DNA of 64,000 nt from an uncultured Clostridia bacterium (GCA_947589005.1 CANPZO010000011.1:1-64000); one strand, 5' to 3'; shown: positions 1 to 8,992, counted from the stretch's first letter. A program made the numbers and translations. Notes: generated from the sequence alone by a model not told the origin.

Positions 1-98
1 TTCATAGTTTTTATTTTATTGGACAGATTTATCAAAACATAAATTTGCCTTAAATTAATTCATTCAGCCCTTGAACGATCTGCGCGACTTTTTTACAG
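1..98 (-). repeat. Dispersed 3' element, copy 1 (cut by window edge)
   Basis: Read on the minus strand, this stretch follows the murE-argB stop and closely matches the segments at 44196-44341 (+) and 14448-14566 (-). Shared blocks include GCAGATCGTTCAAGGGC (with copy 3), CAAATTTATGT and TGATAAA. The other two copies end in a strong hairpin; here that part would lie beyond the window edge. Its position just downstream of a stop codon, as in the other copies, suggests a mobile or conserved terminator-bearing 3' element. Confidence 0.7.
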
Positions 99-108
99 CG
101 CACCGTTT

Positions 109-2460
109 TCACTTCTTTATCGTTGTCCCAACCTTTTTCGCGGAGATAAGGCACGAGATGAGGTTGTTCTTTACCTTTCCGCTCAGTATCTCCACCTCGG
201 AAACGCCGTTTTCCACGGCCTCCACGATGTTGCTGAGCTTTGGTATCATTCCGCCGCCGACAAAACCGTTATTTATGAGCAGCCTTGCCCGCTCGGCGGT
301 GAGGGTTTCGAGGACGGTCTTTTCGTTGTCCTTGTCTATGAAGATGCCGTTCACGTCGGTGATGAACACCAGCTTGTCGGCCCGAAGCTCCCTCGCCACG
401 GCGGTGGCCGCGTCGTCGGCGTTCACGTTCAGAGGCTCGCCTTCGGGACCGGAGCTCACCGGCGAAATGACCGCCACGTATCCGGCGTCCAGCAGTTGGT
501 TTATGATGCGGGCGTCCACGGAGGTTATCTCCCCCACAAAGCCTATATCCGCCCCGTCCACAGTCTTGCGGCGGGCGGTAATGGCGCCCCCGTCCCGGCC
601 GCTGATGCCGACGGCTTTGACGCCGCACCCAGATATGGCGCCCACCAGCTTTTTGTTGACGCCGCCGCTGAGTACCATTTCCACCGTGCGTATCTCGTCG
701 GGGCCGGTGACGCGATAGCCCTTCTCGAACCGGCTCTCCGTGCCGAGGCTCTTAAGCATCGCGCTTATCTCCTTGCCGCCCCCGTGGACGACGGTCACCC
801 TTGCGCCCACCATGGAAAGCAGGGAAATGTCCTCCATGAGCGAGCGGGTCAGGGCCTCGTCCTCCATTACGCTGCCCCCCAGCTTTATGACGACGTTGCG
901 TCCGTAAAGCCGGTGCAGGGCCGGCAGTATGTCCTGAAAGCCCTTTATCTTCTCGGTGGCGTCTATCCCTCGGGCCACGTCGTACTCGTCAAGGAATTTC
1001 TTCGTATACTCCACGTCGCTGGGGCAGTCGATATAGCGCACTCCCCGCTTTTGGCGGGTCTCGTCGCCCTTGCCAGTAACAAGGACCACGGTGGGCTCAC
1101 GGCAGTCCATTATGGCGTGGCGTATGGCCTCGCCCCGGTCGTCGATTATTTCATACTCCCCTCCGGCGGCGGCCACATGGCCCGCTATCTCGGCGGATAT
1201 ACGGCCAATGGGCTCCTCTCCGGCGTCCTCCTCGGTGATGTAGACCTTTTTGGAGTACCGCCCGGCAATAACGCCCAAATCCCTGCGGCGGTCGAAAGCC
1301 TTCCCTCCCGGGCAGCCGAAAACCGCCGCGATGGAACGGTCAGGATATTCCTTGCGGACGGAGGAAAAGAGATTTTCAAAGCTCAGCTTGTTGTGCGCGT
1401 AGTCCACAATGACCGTCACGGTCTTGTCCGCGTTGGCGTAGACCTCCATACGGCCTTTGCTTCGGGCCTTCATAAGGCCGGTGAGCATGAAGCGGCTGTC
1501 TATGCCCAGCGCCATGGTGATGCCGATGGCGGCGAGGGCGTTTTCCACATTGAACAGCCCCGGTATGGTGAGGGTGAACTCCATGTCAAAATCCTTCGTC
1601 CTCACCATAAAGACGGTGTCGCTTTCGTTTTTATGCACGCCGTAGGCGAACACGTCCGCGTCGGCGCGCTTTTGAGAAAAGGTGATGACCCTGCCGGCGG
1701 CCTTCGCCGCAAGAGCCACCTCCTCGGCCCGGTCACAGTCCATATTTATGACGGCGGTTTTGCAGCTTTCGAACAGCCTGAGCTTGGAGCGGAAATAATC
1801 CTCGAAGTCCGGGTGCTCTATGGGGCTGATGTGATCCAAACCTATGTTAAGGAAGCAGCCCACCGTAAAGCCGACGCCCAGCACACGGTCGTACTTCAGC
1901 GCCTGACTGGAGACCTCCATGGTCAGGTGGTCTATGCCGCTTTTGACGGCGTTGTCAAAATGGCGGTGAAGGTCGAAGGGCTCGGGGGTGGTAAGGTGGC
2001 TCTCAAAGCTCTCCACCCCGTCATAGGTGTCGATGGAGGAGATTATGGCGGTCTCCTTTTTGCCCTGCGCCCTCATGGCCTCGTCCAGAATATACTTGAC
2101 AAAATAGGCGGTGGTGCTCTTTCCCTTTGTGCCGGTTATACCCACAAGGCTGAGCTTGTCCCACGCGTGGCCGTAAAAGAAGTCCGCCGTCAGCGCCATG
2201 GCCCGGCGCACGTCGTCCACGATGACGCAGTCACCGTCGCAGTCCTGCCTTTTTTCAGCAATATATGCGACGGCCCCCTTTGACATGGCGTCCGCGAGAT
2301 ATTCGGCTTTAAAATGGGCGCCCTTGCACAGGAAAAGGGTGTTGGGTCGGACGTCGCCGGAGTTGCAGGATATATATTCTATCCGTCTTTCAGGCTCGCC
2401 GAACACTCGTGTCTTTATGCCGTTATTTTCAAAAAGTACGGTAAAATCCCTCAGTGTCAT
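109..2460 (-). CDS. MurE-like ligase fused to an acetylglutamate-kinase-like domain
   Basis: This 783-residue protein joins two complete enzymes. Residues 1 to about 500 are a Mur ligase of the MurE type, with the ATP loop GTKGKST at 110-116, EVSSQAL at 182-188, a candidate carbamylated lysine in FRSKL, DYAHN near 353 and GKGDE near 463. Residues from about 510 are an amino-acid kinase of the acetylglutamate-kinase family, with KLGGS at 526-530, HGGGKEI, a VNADDAA block and GGGMIPK. The MurE motif that reads DNPR in diaminopimelate-adding enzymes is EDAG here (411-414), so neither meso-DAP nor canonical lysine specificity is indicated. The gene overlaps the upstream racemase by an ATGA, implying translational coupling. 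No other arginine genes are nearby, which argues against ordinary arginine biosynthesis. The exact substrates are unknown. Confidence 0.85.
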   Translation of the reverse strand: MTLRDFTVLFENNGIKTRVFGEPERRIEYISCNSGDVRPNTLFLCKGAHFKAEYLADAMSKGAVAYIAEKRQDCDGDCVIVDDVRRAMALTADFFYGHAWDKLSLVGITGTKGKSTTAYFVKYILDEAMRAQGKKETAIISSIDTYDGVESFESHLTTPEPFDLHRHFDNAVKSGIDHLTMEVSSQALKYDRVLGVGFTVGCFLNIGLDHISPIEHPDFEDYFRSKLRLFESCKTAVINMDCDRAEEVALAAKAAGRVITFSQKRADADVFAYGVHKNESDTVFMVRTKDFDMEFTLTIPGLFNVENALAAIGITMALGIDSRFMLTGLMKARSKGRMEVYANADKTVTVIVDYAHNKLSFENLFSSVRKEYPDRSIAAVFGCPGGKAFDRRRDLGVIAGRYSKKVYITEEDAGEEPIGRISAEIAGHVAAAGGEYEIIDDRGEAIRHAIMDCREPTVVLVTGKGDETRQKRGVRYIDCPSDVEYTKKFLDEYDVARGIDATEKIKGFQDILPALHRLYGRNVVIKLGGSVMEDEALTRSLMEDISLLSMVGARVTVVHGGGKEISAMLKSLGTESRFEKGYRVTGPDEIRTVEMVLSGGVNKKLVGAISGCGVKAVGISGRDGGAITARRKTVDGADIGFVGEITSVDARIINQLLDAGYVAVISPVSSGPEGEPLNVNADDAATAVARELRADKLVFITDVNGIFIDKDNEKTVLETLTAERARLLINNGFVGGGMIPKLSNIVEAVENGVSEVEILSGKVKNNLISCLISAKKVGTTIKK

Positions 2461-3167
2461 TTAACATCACCCTTCAATCTTCCGCCGCAGAGCGTGACGC
2501 AGCGTTCCGCCAACACCCTCATGGCGTCCACGTAATAGCTGTCCAGCTCATGATTGGCCCGGAACACGCTGAGCTCGGTACAGGCCAGCACCGCCGCGTC
2601 GCAGCCGTTCTTTTTGAGATAGTAGTCCACGGCGGCAAAATCCTCGCGGCTGCCCTTTTGTCCGGCCTTTATCTGGTCGTAGATAAGACTCATGACTATT
2701 TTCTGCCGCTTTTCGTCGGGGACAAAGGGCTCTATCCCGCGGCGGCGCAGAGCGTCGTGGTAAAGGCCGGCGGCAAGAGTCCCGTCGGTGGCGAGAATAC
2801 CCACGCGCCCGGCCTCGGGACGGGTGCGGAGAATGTATTCGGCGGTTTCCTCCACCATGTTTACGACGGGTATGTCAACGCTCTTTTCCACCGCCCAGAT
2901 GAAGCTGTGGCTGGTGTTGCAGGGTATGGCGATGATGTCCGCCCCGAAATCGCGGAGCTTCCTCGCGTCCGCGGCCAAAAGCCGCCCCAGCTCCTCGCCC
3001 CGACCCTCCCTTATGGCCGCAGTGCGGTCGGGCATGGAGGCGTGGCTGTAGAGCACTATGTCAATGTGGTCCTGATCTCTGGCGGCGTCGGTGAGGCCAA
3101 TTATCTCCCCGTACATGACCTGCGAGGCTTCGGGCCCCATGCCGCCGATAATTCCCAGTGTCAGCAT
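2457..3167 (-). CDS. Aspartate/glutamate racemase family protein
   Basis: A cofactor-independent amino-acid racemase of the Asp/Glu/hydantoin racemase superfamily, expected to interconvert L- and D-aspartate or glutamate by two cysteines. The N-terminus GIIGGMGPEA is the family signature. The two catalytic cysteines are seen in IPCNTSH (about residue 85) and LACTELS (about residue 195). An upstream in-frame TTG could add six residues, but the ATG at 3167 follows a purine-rich AAGTAGGG and was preferred. The gene starts 8 bases after the ATP-grasp stop and overlaps the MurE-kinase start by four bases. It probably supplies a D-amino acid to the neighbouring ligases. Substrate choice between Asp and Glu cannot be read from sequence alone. 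Confidence 0.85.
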   Translation of the reverse strand: MLTLGIIGGMGPEASQVMYGEIIGLTDAARDQDHIDIVLYSHASMPDRTAAIREGRGEELGRLLAADARKLRDFGADIIAIPCNTSHSFIWAVEKSVDIPVVNMVEETAEYILRTRPEAGRVGILATDGTLAAGLYHDALRRRGIEPFVPDEKRQKIVMSLIYDQIKAGQKGSREDFAAVDYYLKKNGCDAAVLACTELSVFRANHELDSYYVDAMRVLAERCVTLCGGRLKGDVK

Positions 3168-3174
3168 ACAAGCC

Positions 3175-4386
3175 CTACTTTCCAAGATATTTTTTGTATT
3201 TACGGAAATGAGAGGTGTGCTGCTTCAAAAGGCGCAGCAGCCGTCCGGGTTTGTTGTCGCCCTTGTAGAGCAGGGGGTTCACCACCCGTCCCTGACGTAT
3301 CAGCGACTTCATCCTCGTCTTATACTCGGCGGGCTTTATGTAATCCATGGCCACCTTTTCGGGCACCACCATCCAGAGGTTTTCCCTGTCGGCAAAAACG
3401 GTGTCACCCAGCTCCTGGCCCAGCACCCTGTCCCTGACCACATACTCGGCGATATTGTAGCCCGCGCCGGTAACGTAAAAATTGCTCCGTCCCTGGCGGA
3501 CGTTTATCTCAAAGACCTTGAACTTATTGTCGCGGCGGTCGTATTTTATGTCGAAGTTGGAGAAGCCCGTAAAGCCTATCTCCTCCAGCAGGCGGCGGAA
3601 TTTTTCCATCAGCTCACGGTCGCACTCGTTTATGATGACGGCGTGGTTGCCTATGCCGTAGGGGGTGTGCTCTTCCAGAAGCACATGGCCCAGACACATG
3701 AGCTTGACCCGTCCGTTTTTGTCGGAATAATTGGTGAGCACCCGCATATAGGTGTCGTCGCCGGGAATGAAGTCCTGCACAATGAGGTTGTCCTTATAGC
3801 CGCTGTTGTAAACGGCGGCCACGGTCCGGCGCAGCTCCTCGAGGGTGTCCAGCTTGAACACCTTTTTCTGTCCCTCGAAGGGGTGGGCAAAGTATTCCGG
3901 CCCGTTGCAGGGCTTGAGTATATACGGCGCCCCGAACTCCGGAGTCACCTCCATGGTGTTGGGCGTGCAGACGTAGGTGGCGGGGTACTCAATGCCGTGC
4001 TTGTCGCAGAGCTGATAGAACCGCTCCTTGTCCATGAGGCTGTCAAGCTGCTCCCCGCTGCCGTAAGGCGCTATTATGTTGTCCGCCAGCTTGTCCTTGT
4101 TTTCGGCGATAAGGCGAACATAGCCGTCGCCGCAGCCAATGAGCAGCACCGGCCTGGTCTGGGCCGCGGCGAACTCGTTCACCCTCCGCACAAAGACCGC
4201 CGGGTCGTCCATATCCGGCTCGGTGCGCTGGTCTATTATCCTGCTGTCGGCGCAGGGCGCGCCGGGCTTTTTGCCGATAGACGTCGATTTCATGCCGTAA
4301 GCCTCGTGAAAGGCCCTGGCCACACTGTACACGTTTATGTCGTTGCCCAGCAGCAGTGTCACAAAGCTTTGTTCCTTAAATTCCAT
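3175..4386 (-). CDS. ATP-grasp carboxylate-amine ligase, D-aspartate-ligase-like
   Basis: A 403-residue ATP-grasp enzyme resembling the D-aspartate ligase group that adds beta-linked D-Asp to peptidoglycan precursors. Visible features are the nucleotide-binding block YILKPCNG, the acidic stretch LIVQDFIPGDD, and the metal-binding end FEINVRQGRSN. An in-frame TTG at 4413 would add nine residues, but the ATG at 4386 has a TTGGGGGAT ribosome site at good spacing. It is the second gene of a tight four-gene operon with a racemase and a MurE-like ligase. That context supports ligation of a racemised acidic amino acid to a cell-wall or peptide acceptor. The function is inferred from family and context, not demonstrated. 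Confidence 0.75.
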   Translation of the reverse strand: MEFKEQSFVTLLLGNDINVYSVARAFHEAYGMKSTSIGKKPGAPCADSRIIDQRTEPDMDDPAVFVRRVNEFAAAQTRPVLLIGCGDGYVRLIAENKDKLADNIIAPYGSGEQLDSLMDKERFYQLCDKHGIEYPATYVCTPNTMEVTPEFGAPYILKPCNGPEYFAHPFEGQKKVFKLDTLEELRRTVAAVYNSGYKDNLIVQDFIPGDDTYMRVLTNYSDKNGRVKLMCLGHVLLEEHTPYGIGNHAVIINECDRELMEKFRRLLEEIGFTGFSNFDIKYDRRDNKFKVFEINVRQGRSNFYVTGAGYNIAEYVVRDRVLGQELGDTVFADRENLWMVVPEKVAMDYIKPAEYKTRMKSLIRQGRVVNPLLYKGDNKPGRLLRLLKQHTSHFRKYKKYLGK

Positions 4387-4414
4387 TGCGTCATCCCCCA
4401 AGTTAAATTTCAAA

Positions 4415-5143
4415 TCAGTTGTCCTTCAAAAAGTCTCGCACGACAGCGTTTACACGGTCGGCGGCCTTGTCAAATACAAAATGGTTGCAGTTTTGCACTA
4501 TCCTCAGCTCGGCGTCCGGTATGGAGCCGGCGATGAGCCTTGTGTGGGCGGGCTTTATCATGTCGCGGCTGCCGGCCATGACAAGCACCGGCACCTTTAT
4601 GCTCTTAAGCGACGCGGCGTCTATATTCGGCTCGCGCACCATCAGGGACATGACCGAAAGCTTCCGCCGGGCGGCGCTTTCCCGCTGGGCCTTTTTGGCC
4701 AGCAGCTTAAAGCCGGCCTCGATGGGTATCTGGTATATCTCCTTCACGCCTCCGGGCGTAAGATTGCCGCCGGCGAGGACGGCCTTTTCTATCACGCCGT
4801 TTTTGTCGCCGAGCAGCATCTCCATGGCGGCGTTGGCGCCGTCGCTGAAGCCGACCACCGAGGCCCTCTTTATCCCGAGCGCCTCCAGAAGGGCGAAGCC
4901 GTCGGCGGCTATCTGGGCGATAGTGAGCTTTTTCCTGCCGAAGCTGGAACGCCCCTGTCCCCGGCTGTCCATAGCGATTAGGGTGAAGTCGCGGCTCCAG
5001 TCCTCAAACTGCTTTTTGTAGCAGGCGGCGCAGCTTTCGCCGTTGCCGTGGAGCAGCAGTACATACTTTTCTCCCCCGCCGTATATCTCAAAGTATATTT
5101 GGGCCGTGTCGATTTGGATGTACCCGGTCTTGGAAGGCTTCAT
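4415..5143 (-). CDS. Alpha/beta-fold hydrolase
   Basis: A 242-residue alpha/beta hydrolase without signal peptide, so probably cytoplasmic. The oxyanion region LLLHGNGES is near residue 30, the nucleophile elbow GFSDGA near 98, an acid in AGSRDMI near 195 and the histidine in NCNHF near 220. The triad looks intact. It heads the operon with the ATP-grasp ligase, racemase and MurE-kinase fusion and has its own sigma-A promoter. It could be an esterase, amidase or thioesterase that releases or trims a product of that pathway. The substrate is not predictable. Confidence 0.8.
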   Translation of the reverse strand: MKPSKTGYIQIDTAQIYFEIYGGGEKYVLLLHGNGESCAACYKKQFEDWSRDFTLIAMDSRGQGRSSFGRKKLTIAQIAADGFALLEALGIKRASVVGFSDGANAAMEMLLGDKNGVIEKAVLAGGNLTPGGVKEIYQIPIEAGFKLLAKKAQRESAARRKLSVMSLMVREPNIDAASLKSIKVPVLVMAGSRDMIKPAHTRLIAGSIPDAELRIVQNCNHFVFDKAADRVNAVVRDFLKDN

Positions 5144-5186
5144 GATGTATCCCCCGTTTCAGACAGATTTTCATTGTATTGTACTT

Positions 5187-5215
5187 ATTATATCACAGTA
5201 TTTTCGATTTGTAAA
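5187..5215 (-). promoter_or_regulatory. Sigma-A promoter of the hydrolase/ATP-grasp/racemase/MurE-kinase operon
   Basis: On the minus strand TTTACA (5210-5215) and TATAAT (5187-5192) are separated by 17 bp, about 40 bp upstream of the hydrolase start. Confidence 0.7.
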
Positions 5216-5225
5216 GCATGAAGTG

Positions 5226-5314
5226 GAAAAAATAGCCGTAAAAAAACCGCGCGGACCGTATGGCTTTTTTACGGCAAATATAAGCAATACCGCACAATCT
5301 TTGCGCGGTATTGC
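5226..5314 (-). terminator. Two hairpins downstream of polC
   Basis: The first hairpin (GCAATACCGC, 5284-5293, with 5305-5314) is followed on the minus strand by a second inverted repeat (GCCGTAAAAAA, 5235-5245, with 5265-5275) and then TATTTTTTCC. This fits a terminator for polC that insulates the downstream operon. Confidence 0.65.
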
Positions 5315-5329
5315 TTTAAGCATTATAAT

Positions 5330-8300
5330 TTATAATTCGAATATGCTCACCTGTGCGCTCTCGGGCAAACCGTCGAAGCAGCCCATGGCCCGCAGCATTT
5401 CGGTGTGCTTTTCGCTGACGGAGGTTCTGCTCCTGAAATCGTCCACCGAAAGGAACGGTCCCTGCTCCCTGGCGTCGGCTATGCTTTGAGCCGCCGCCAG
5501 ACCCATGCCCGCAAGACTGTTGAAGGCGGGCATTATCTTGCCGTCCACATTCATGAACCTTGTGGGGTGGGCGGTATAGAGGTCGATGGGCGTGAACTCA
5601 AAGCCGCGGGCGTACATCTCGTTCACCACCTCGAGTATGGTGTAGGTGGACTTTTCGGTGGCGGTGGGCTTTTCAAGCGCCTTTATGTCCGCCATGGCGC
5701 GCTTACAGACCTCGCGTCCGCGAGCCATGCGCTCATAGTCAAAGGTGTCGGCCCGCACGGTGAAATACGCCTGATAAAAAGCGATAGGCCGGTAGACCTT
5801 GTACCAGGCCACGCGGTTGGCCATGGTGACATAGGCGGCGGCGTGTCCCTTGGGGAACATATACTTTATCTTATTGCAGCTGTCGATATACCACTGCGGC
5901 ACGTCGTGCGCCCTCATCTCGTCCTCGTCGCCGGGCTTGAGCCGCTTGCCCTTGCGGACCTGCTCCATTATGGTGAAGGCCCGCTGGGGCTCCAGACCCT
6001 TGTGCATCAGGTATACCATGATGTCGTCACGGCAGCAGATAACGTTTTCGAGGGTGTGGCCCTCGTTGCGGACAAGGTCCTGGGCGTTGTTGGTCCAAAC
6101 GTCGGTGCCGTGGGACAGGCCGGAAATGCGCACAAGGTCGCCCACCGTCTTAGGCTGGGACTCCACCAGCATCTGGCGGACAAAGTTGGTGCCCATCTCG
6201 GGCACGGCAAAGCTGCCGGTCTCGCTGCCGATATCCTCGGGAGTCACCCCAAGGGCCTCGGTGGAGGTGAACAGGCTGAGCACCTTTTCGTCGGCTATGT
6301 CCACCGTCTTGGGGTCAATGCCGGTCAGGTCGTGGAGCATCTTCAGCATGGTGGGGTCGTCATGGCCCAGGATATCCATTTTCAAAAGGTTTTCCTCAAT
6401 GCTGTGGTAGTCGAAGTGGGTGGTTATTATGCCGCAGTCGGTCTTGTTGGCCGGATACTGGACGGGGGTGAACTCGTTTATATCGTGGCCGTGGGGCAGG
6501 ATAACAACGCCGCCAGGGTGCTGGCCGGTGGTGGTCTTTACGCCGGTGATGCCGTTTTTCAGCCGCTCCACCTCGGCGTTATGAACGTATTTGTCCCGCT
6601 CCTCAAAGTAGTGGAGCACATAGCCGTAGGCGGTCTTTTGGGCCACGGTGGAAACCGTGCCCGCCCGGTAGACATAACCCTCGCCGAATATCTCCTCGGT
6701 GTACTTGTGGGCCTTGGGCTGATATTCTCCGGAAAAGTTCAAATCTATATCCGGCTGCTTCCCGCCGCCAAAGCCCAAAAACGTCTCGAAGGGTATGTCG
6801 AAGCCGTCCTTCACATACTGGGCGCCGCACTCGGGGCAGACCTTATTCGGCATATCGCAGCCCACAAAGTATTCGCCTTTCAGGAAAAACTCGCTGTGCT
6901 TGCACTTGGGGCAGCGGTAATGGGGCGGCAGGCCGTTGACCTCGGTTATGCCGAGGCAGAAGGCCAGGAAGGACGAGCCCACGCTGCCGCGGCTGCCAAC
7001 GATATAGCCGTCGTCGTTGGAGTGCTTGACCAGCATCCTCGCGTAGTTGTAAAGGTCGGCGTAGCCGTGGCCCACCACGCTCTCTATCTCGTCCTTGAGC
7101 CGCTTGTCCAAAAGCTCCGGCAACGGGTCGCCGTAGAGCTCCTTCGCCCTTTCGTAGGCCAGCCTCGGCACTATCTCCTCGCTGCCGTCTATCTTGGGCG
7201 GGTAGTTGCCCTTGGCTATTGGGGCGATGTCCTCGACCATATCGGCTATTTTATTCGTATTTTCCACCACAAGCTCATAGGCCCTGTCGCCGAAGTAGGC
7301 GAACTCCTCCAGCATCTCGTCGGTGGTGCGGAAATACAGCTCCGACTGGTTGTCCGCGTCCTTGTAGCCCTGGCTGGCCTGAAGGATGCGGCGGTAGACC
7401 TCGTCCCGCTTTTTCAGGAAGTGAACGTCGCAGGTGGCCACGGTGAGCTTGCCCATCTCGTCCCCCAGACGGACGACCTTACGGTTCAGCTCCCGCAGGG
7501 CCTCGTCGTCGGGAACAATTCCCTCGCGGACCATGTAGCGGTTGTTGGTGATGGGCTGTATCTCAAAGTAGTCGTAAAAGGAACCTATCTCCCTTATCTC
7601 CTCCTCCGGCGCCCCGTCCCTTATGGCCCTGAACAGCTCCCCCGCCTCGCAGGCGCTGCCGATAATAAGCCCCTCCCTGTGGGCGGCCAGCACGTCCTTG
7701 GGAATGAGCGGGCGCTTGTAAAAATACTGGGTGTGGGAAATGCTCACAAGCTGATACAGGTTTTTCAGGCCGACAAGGTTTTTGGCGAGTATTATTATGT
7801 GATAACGGCGGGTGTCCTTGTGATTGTATTTTTCCCCATCACGTATAAGGTAGCCCTCGCAGCCGTAGATAACCTTCATGCCCTCGGGCTTGGCGTGATA
7901 AATTTCCGGAAAGGACTGAACCACGCCGTGGTCGGTGAGGGCAACGGCCTTGTGGCCCCACTTGGCGGCCTGCTTCACATAAGCGGCGGCGTCCATCACC
8001 GAATCCATGGCCGAGGACTTGCTGTGGGCGTGCAGCTCCACCCGCTTAACCTCGGCGGTGTCCATTATTTCGGGCATTTTGTCGGCTATAATGTCACGGG
8101 CGGTTATGGTCAGCTCACGGCTGTAGGTGTCGTACTCCACCCGTCCGCGGACGCTGACGCAGACATAGGGCTTTTCAAGGCGTTCGTACACGGCCTCGGC
8201 CTGTTTTTTGGGAACGAAAGCCTTAACGGTAATGCTGCCGGTATAGTCGGTTATGTAGAAGGTGAGCAGATATTTGTCCACCTTTTTCAGCTCTCTCAGC

Positions 8301-8992
8301 TCCGCGCCGGGGGTCTTGCCCTTGTCGTCCGCCTTGCCGAAGATGTCGCCCCGAATGACGGCGAACTGCACGTCGTTATCTATGTCGCATATGGACATGA
8401 GCTCGCCTTCGGGGTTAAAATCCTTGCCGAAGATGACCCGTCCGTCAAAGCTTTCAAGGCTTTTGGGCTCGGGAGCCTTATCGTAGATGGGCTCCAGCTT
8501 ATGCTCCACCTCCATCTCCTTTTCCAAAAAGGCCACGGAAAGCTTTACCCCCAGCCGCTTCTGAAGCCGGGAGCTTAAATATTCGTTTGCCCTGTCCTTC
8601 TCCAGCAGGTCCTTATTGCCATGGCGGAGGGTAACGTACAGGGTGTCGCCCCGTAGGGCGGCCGCGCTGTCGCAGAGTATGGCGCCCCACAGGGGATTTG
8701 TCGTGCGCAGCCCCGCCGTGAGCTGCTCTGCCACGCCGAGGATATCCGCTTCGGTAGGCTCGGGTATGTCAAATACCGGCTCGATGGCCACCTGCGTCAG
8801 CTTGTAGGCCCGGCCTATGTCCTCGCTGTAACGGTCGAGCCAGCCCTTTGGGATAACGTGGCGGAACACCGCCTCTATCCTGGCGGTGCGGTCCTCCTTG
8901 TTGATGACCATGCGGCGGACGACCCCGCTGCGTATGCTTTCGTCCCCCTCCGCCGAGGGGAACACCTCGCGCATTATGTAGTTTTTTTCCAT
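5330..8992 (-). CDS. polC: DNA polymerase III alpha subunit, PolC type, lacking the exonuclease domain
   Basis: The replicative polymerase of low-GC Gram-positive bacteria, about 1220 residues. From the N-terminus it has the PolC-specific N domain, an OB fold (about 185-310), the PHP domain starting at RVELHAHS (about 318), a zinc-binding segment with HYRCPKCKHSEF and KVCPECGAQ, the palm with PDIDLNFSGEYQP, and helix-hairpin-helix and C-terminal parts. Typical PolC is about 1430-1460 residues and carries a DnaQ-type proofreading exonuclease inserted inside PHP. Here the PHP sequence runs from VIYGCEGYLI straight into RRYHIIILAKN (about 375-405) with no VFDVETTG-type block. The polymerase residues look intact. 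The start is set at the ATG behind AAGGTGA; a GTG lies three codons upstream. Confidence 0.93.
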   Translation of the reverse strand: MEKNYIMREVFPSAEGDESIRSGVVRRMVINKEDRTARIEAVFRHVIPKGWLDRYSEDIGRAYKLTQVAIEPVFDIPEPTEADILGVAEQLTAGLRTTNPLWGAILCDSAAALRGDTLYVTLRHGNKDLLEKDRANEYLSSRLQKRLGVKLSVAFLEKEMEVEHKLEPIYDKAPEPKSLESFDGRVIFGKDFNPEGELMSICDIDNDVQFAVIRGDIFGKADDKGKTPGAELRELKKVDKYLLTFYITDYTGSITVKAFVPKKQAEAVYERLEKPYVCVSVRGRVEYDTYSRELTITARDIIADKMPEIMDTAEVKRVELHAHSKSSAMDSVMDAAAYVKQAAKWGHKAVALTDHGVVQSFPEIYHAKPEGMKVIYGCEGYLIRDGEKYNHKDTRRYHIIILAKNLVGLKNLYQLVSISHTQYFYKRPLIPKDVLAAHREGLIIGSACEAGELFRAIRDGAPEEEIREIGSFYDYFEIQPITNNRYMVREGIVPDDEALRELNRKVVRLGDEMGKLTVATCDVHFLKKRDEVYRRILQASQGYKDADNQSELYFRTTDEMLEEFAYFGDRAYELVVENTNKIADMVEDIAPIAKGNYPPKIDGSEEIVPRLAYERAKELYGDPLPELLDKRLKDEIESVVGHGYADLYNYARMLVKHSNDDGYIVGSRGSVGSSFLAFCLGITEVNGLPPHYRCPKCKHSEFFLKGEYFVGCDMPNKVCPECGAQYVKDGFDIPFETFLGFGGGKQPDIDLNFSGEYQPKAHKYTEEIFGEGYVYRAGTVSTVAQKTAYGYVLHYFEERDKYVHNAEVERLKNGITGVKTTTGQHPGGVVILPHGHDINEFTPVQYPANKTDCGIITTHFDYHSIEENLLKMDILGHDDPTMLKMLHDLTGIDPKTVDIADEKVLSLFTSTEALGVTPEDIGSETGSFAVPEMGTNFVRQMLVESQPKTVGDLVRISGLSHGTDVWTNNAQDLVRNEGHTLENVICCRDDIMVYLMHKGLEPQRAFTIMEQVRKGKRLKPGDEDEMRAHDVPQWYIDSCNKIKYMFPKGHAAAYVTMANRVAWYKVYRPIAFYQAYFTVRADTFDYERMARGREVCKRAMADIKALEKPTATEKSTYTILEVVNEMYARGFEFTPIDLYTAHPTRFMNVDGKIMPAFNSLAGMGLAAAQSIADAREQGPFLSVDDFRSRTSVSEKHTEMLRAMGCFDGLPESAQVSIFEL

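Noticed and set aside
496-2283. Long open frame on the plus strand opposite the MurE-kinase fusion
   Set aside because: It is antisense to a gene with clear motifs, its translation shows no family pattern, and such frames are expected from GC-rich codon use.
2457-2535. An arginine-biosynthesis operon around the acetylglutamate-kinase domain
   Set aside because: No argC, argJ, argD or argF is present; the neighbours are ligase and racemase genes.
5405-8578. A 1057-codon plus-strand frame opposite polC
   Set aside because: polC is unmistakable on the minus strand; the antisense product is low-complexity (Val/Gly/His-rich) with no start signal.
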